Assembly: GCA_934631055.1 (NCBI GenBank)
Contig: CAKTXP010000108.1
Coordinates: 1 to 7,914 of the forward strand
Direction: 5' to 3'
Length of the DNA: 7,914 bases
Source: an uncultured Clostridia bacterium
Lineage (GTDB): Bacteria; Bacillota; Clostridia; Christensenellales; Aristaeellaceae
Shown here: positions 6,998 to 7,914 of the stretch, piece by piece
Numbering within the stretch: position 1 is the first letter of the stretch
Layout: every line of letters begins with the position of its first letter
Position numbers and translations under genes: made by a program
The notes under the pieces: model-generated
Seen by the model: the letters and a program-made list of their open reading frames with translations, nothing else
Told to the model about the DNA's origin: nothing
Database searches by the model: none

Positions 6998-7830
6998 TGC
7001 TTGCCTTTCGCCTTTCTTTTCTCAGCGGCGCTCTCAAAGCGCAGCCATATGCCCGAATAAAGAATGTTCCGCATGATGGGCGCATCGTCAATCAGCGGCA
7101 GGCATTCAAACGCCCTGCACGCCCGTGCCATCATATCCTCCAGCATCTGCCTGCTTTCCTGCTCAAAATCCGCTCTTGAGCTGCGGGCGATCAGCGGATT
7201 GTAATTCTTCTTTTTGATATCCTGCTCGATATCCTCAAAGCAGTCGCACAGATAGATGAACTTGCCCAGATAGAAGCCCATCTCGCGCAGATCCTGCTCG
7301 TAAACGTCCTTCTTGAAAACGAACAGCTCGGCAAGCAGCTCGCCGGTCAGGTTCGCCGCCGCATCGAGGTTTTCATCGTTTCTCCGCTCAATTTCATGCA
7401 GCGACGACACATAGCGCTCGACGGCTTCCTTCTGCCGGGGCAAAGCCTCTCCGGCGCGAACCGCCGCCTTTTTGAGCAGCGCGCTCTCGGCGAGCTTGTC
7501 CGCCCGCCGCTCGTCCTCCCAGCCGTCGCGCAGGTCGTAATACGAAACCAGCGCGCTCAGGTCGGCGCAGTAGTCGATAGCTTCATTGCCCAGCATCAGC
7601 CGCTTATGCACCGGATGGAACGCGCATCGGCGCATGTCCTGCGCTGTCTGCGGCTCATAAAGCGAGGTCAGCAGCATCGCCATGAACGTCATCTCAAAGC
7701 TCAGCGCCATGCGGCATGCGCCGCCGCACCGCTTCCCGATGGCGTGGCACAGTCCGCAGTAAAACCCCCGGTAGCGGTCGAATTCGCGGAACTTGAGTTC
7801 ATCCTTGCGGATGGTCATCACGCCCAGCAT
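6994..7830 (-). CDS. DUF5685 family protein
   Basis: This 278-residue protein resembles the Clostridia family DUF5685, whose members start with a short V-T-I segment and KFREYD-like sequence, followed by a CGLC motif. Here it reads ELKFREFDRYRGFYCGLC, with CGLC at 25-28. Other candidate metal ligands are C35, C39, C69, H72 and C88. Two acidic helical segments stand out: YYDLRDGWEDE (97-107) and YLCDCFEDIEQDIKKKNYNP (193-212). No signal peptide or clear membrane segment is seen. The biochemical function is not known. It is first in an operon with the J-domain gene and overlaps it by 4 nt, so the two probably act together. The start is set by an ideal AAGGAGGT site 6 nt upstream. The family call is from memory of its motifs and has not been searched. 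Confidence 0.8.
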   Translation of the reverse strand: MLGVMTIRKDELKFREFDRYRGFYCGLCHAIGKRCGGACRMALSFEMTFMAMLLTSLYEPQTAQDMRRCAFHPVHKRLMLGNEAIDYCADLSALVSYYDLRDGWEDERRADKLAESALLKKAAVRAGEALPRQKEAVERYVSSLHEIERRNDENLDAAANLTGELLAELFVFKKDVYEQDLREMGFYLGKFIYLCDCFEDIEQDIKKKNYNPLIARSSRADFEQESRQMLEDMMARACRAFECLPLIDDAPIMRNILYSGIWLRFESAAEKRKAKGKQ

Positions 7831-7836
7831 CCGCGC

Positions 7837-7844
7837 ACCTCCTT
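7837..7844 (-). promoter_or_regulatory. Ribosome-binding site of the DUF5685 gene
   Basis: The minus strand reads AAGGAGGT, a full anti-16S match, 6 nt before ATG at 7830. It favours this start over the internal ATG four codons later. Confidence 0.9.
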
Positions 7845-7859
7845 CATGAGACGAATGCG

Positions 7860-7888
7860 ATTATATCATAACAGCCCGATTCCATCAA
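7860..7888 (-). promoter_or_regulatory. Sigma-A-type promoter of the DUF5685/J-domain operon
   Basis: On the minus strand the -35 box is TTGATG (7883-7888), the spacer is 17 nt, and the -10 box is a perfect TATAAT (7860-7865) with an extended TGA just before it. Transcription should start near 7853, leaving a leader of roughly 20 nt that holds little more than the ribosome-binding site. Confidence 0.87.
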
Positions 7889-7900
7889 GGGATGCGGGCT
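7873..7900. promoter_or_regulatory. Imperfect dyad covering the -35 box
   Basis: AGCCCG (7873-7878) pairs with CGGGCT (7895-7900). Inside it, ATTCC (7879-7883) pairs with GGGAT (7889-7893), with one bulged G and one G-T pair, around a 5-base loop. It spans the -35 box of the minus-strand promoter. It could be an operator or the terminator stem of a gene outside the window; no T-run follows directly on either strand. Confidence 0.4.
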
Positions 7901-7914
7901 GAAATGTCGGTTTT

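Overview
The window looks like a moderately GC-rich, Gram-positive-type genome, most likely a gut-type member of the Clostridia. The support is strong purine-rich Shine-Dalgarno sites before nearly every gene, a sigma-A-like promoter, an intrinsic terminator, and a DUF5685-type protein next to a J-domain protein, a pairing I associate with Clostridia. The assignment is by gene style, not by a marker gene. A few codons at the left edge (3-53) appear to be the end of an unidentified plus-strand gene.

Positions 54-455 hold no convincing gene. They contain two tail-to-tail copies of a hairpin-rich repeat (about 58-140 and 156-219), a second stretch crowded with stem-loops (226-333), a G-quadruplex motif on the minus strand (369-393), and the leader of the next operon.

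Positions 456-5966 are a complete five-gene peptide/nickel-type ABC importer operon on the plus strand: substrate-binding protein (SBP), two permeases (DppB and DppC type), and two ATPases (DppD and DppF type). The binding protein captures substrate outside the cell, the permease pair forms the membrane channel, and the two ATPases power transport. The last four genes are tightly packed (14-nt, 12-nt and -4-nt junctions). A 176-nt gap with two strong stem-loops separates the binding-protein gene from them, which would suit more binding protein than membrane complex. A textbook intrinsic terminator (5979-6017) ends the operon. The substrate cannot be read from the sequence.

Positions 6029-6235, between convergent genes, hold a second tail-to-tail pair of the same repeat. 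The four copies have different stem sequences but keep their pairing, so the structure appears to be conserved rather than the sequence. A 20-bp perfect palindrome lies between the two copies.

Positions 6266-7830 (minus strand) are a two-gene operon: a DUF5685-family protein, then a J-domain protein with TPR-like helices and a cysteine-rich tail. The two genes overlap by 4 nt. They are driven by a clear promoter (7860-7888) whose -35 box sits inside an imperfect dyad.

The transporter is ordinary. The most unusual material is the structured repeat family and the little-characterised DUF5685/J-protein pair. I found no CRISPR array, tRNA, rRNA, transposase or phage gene.
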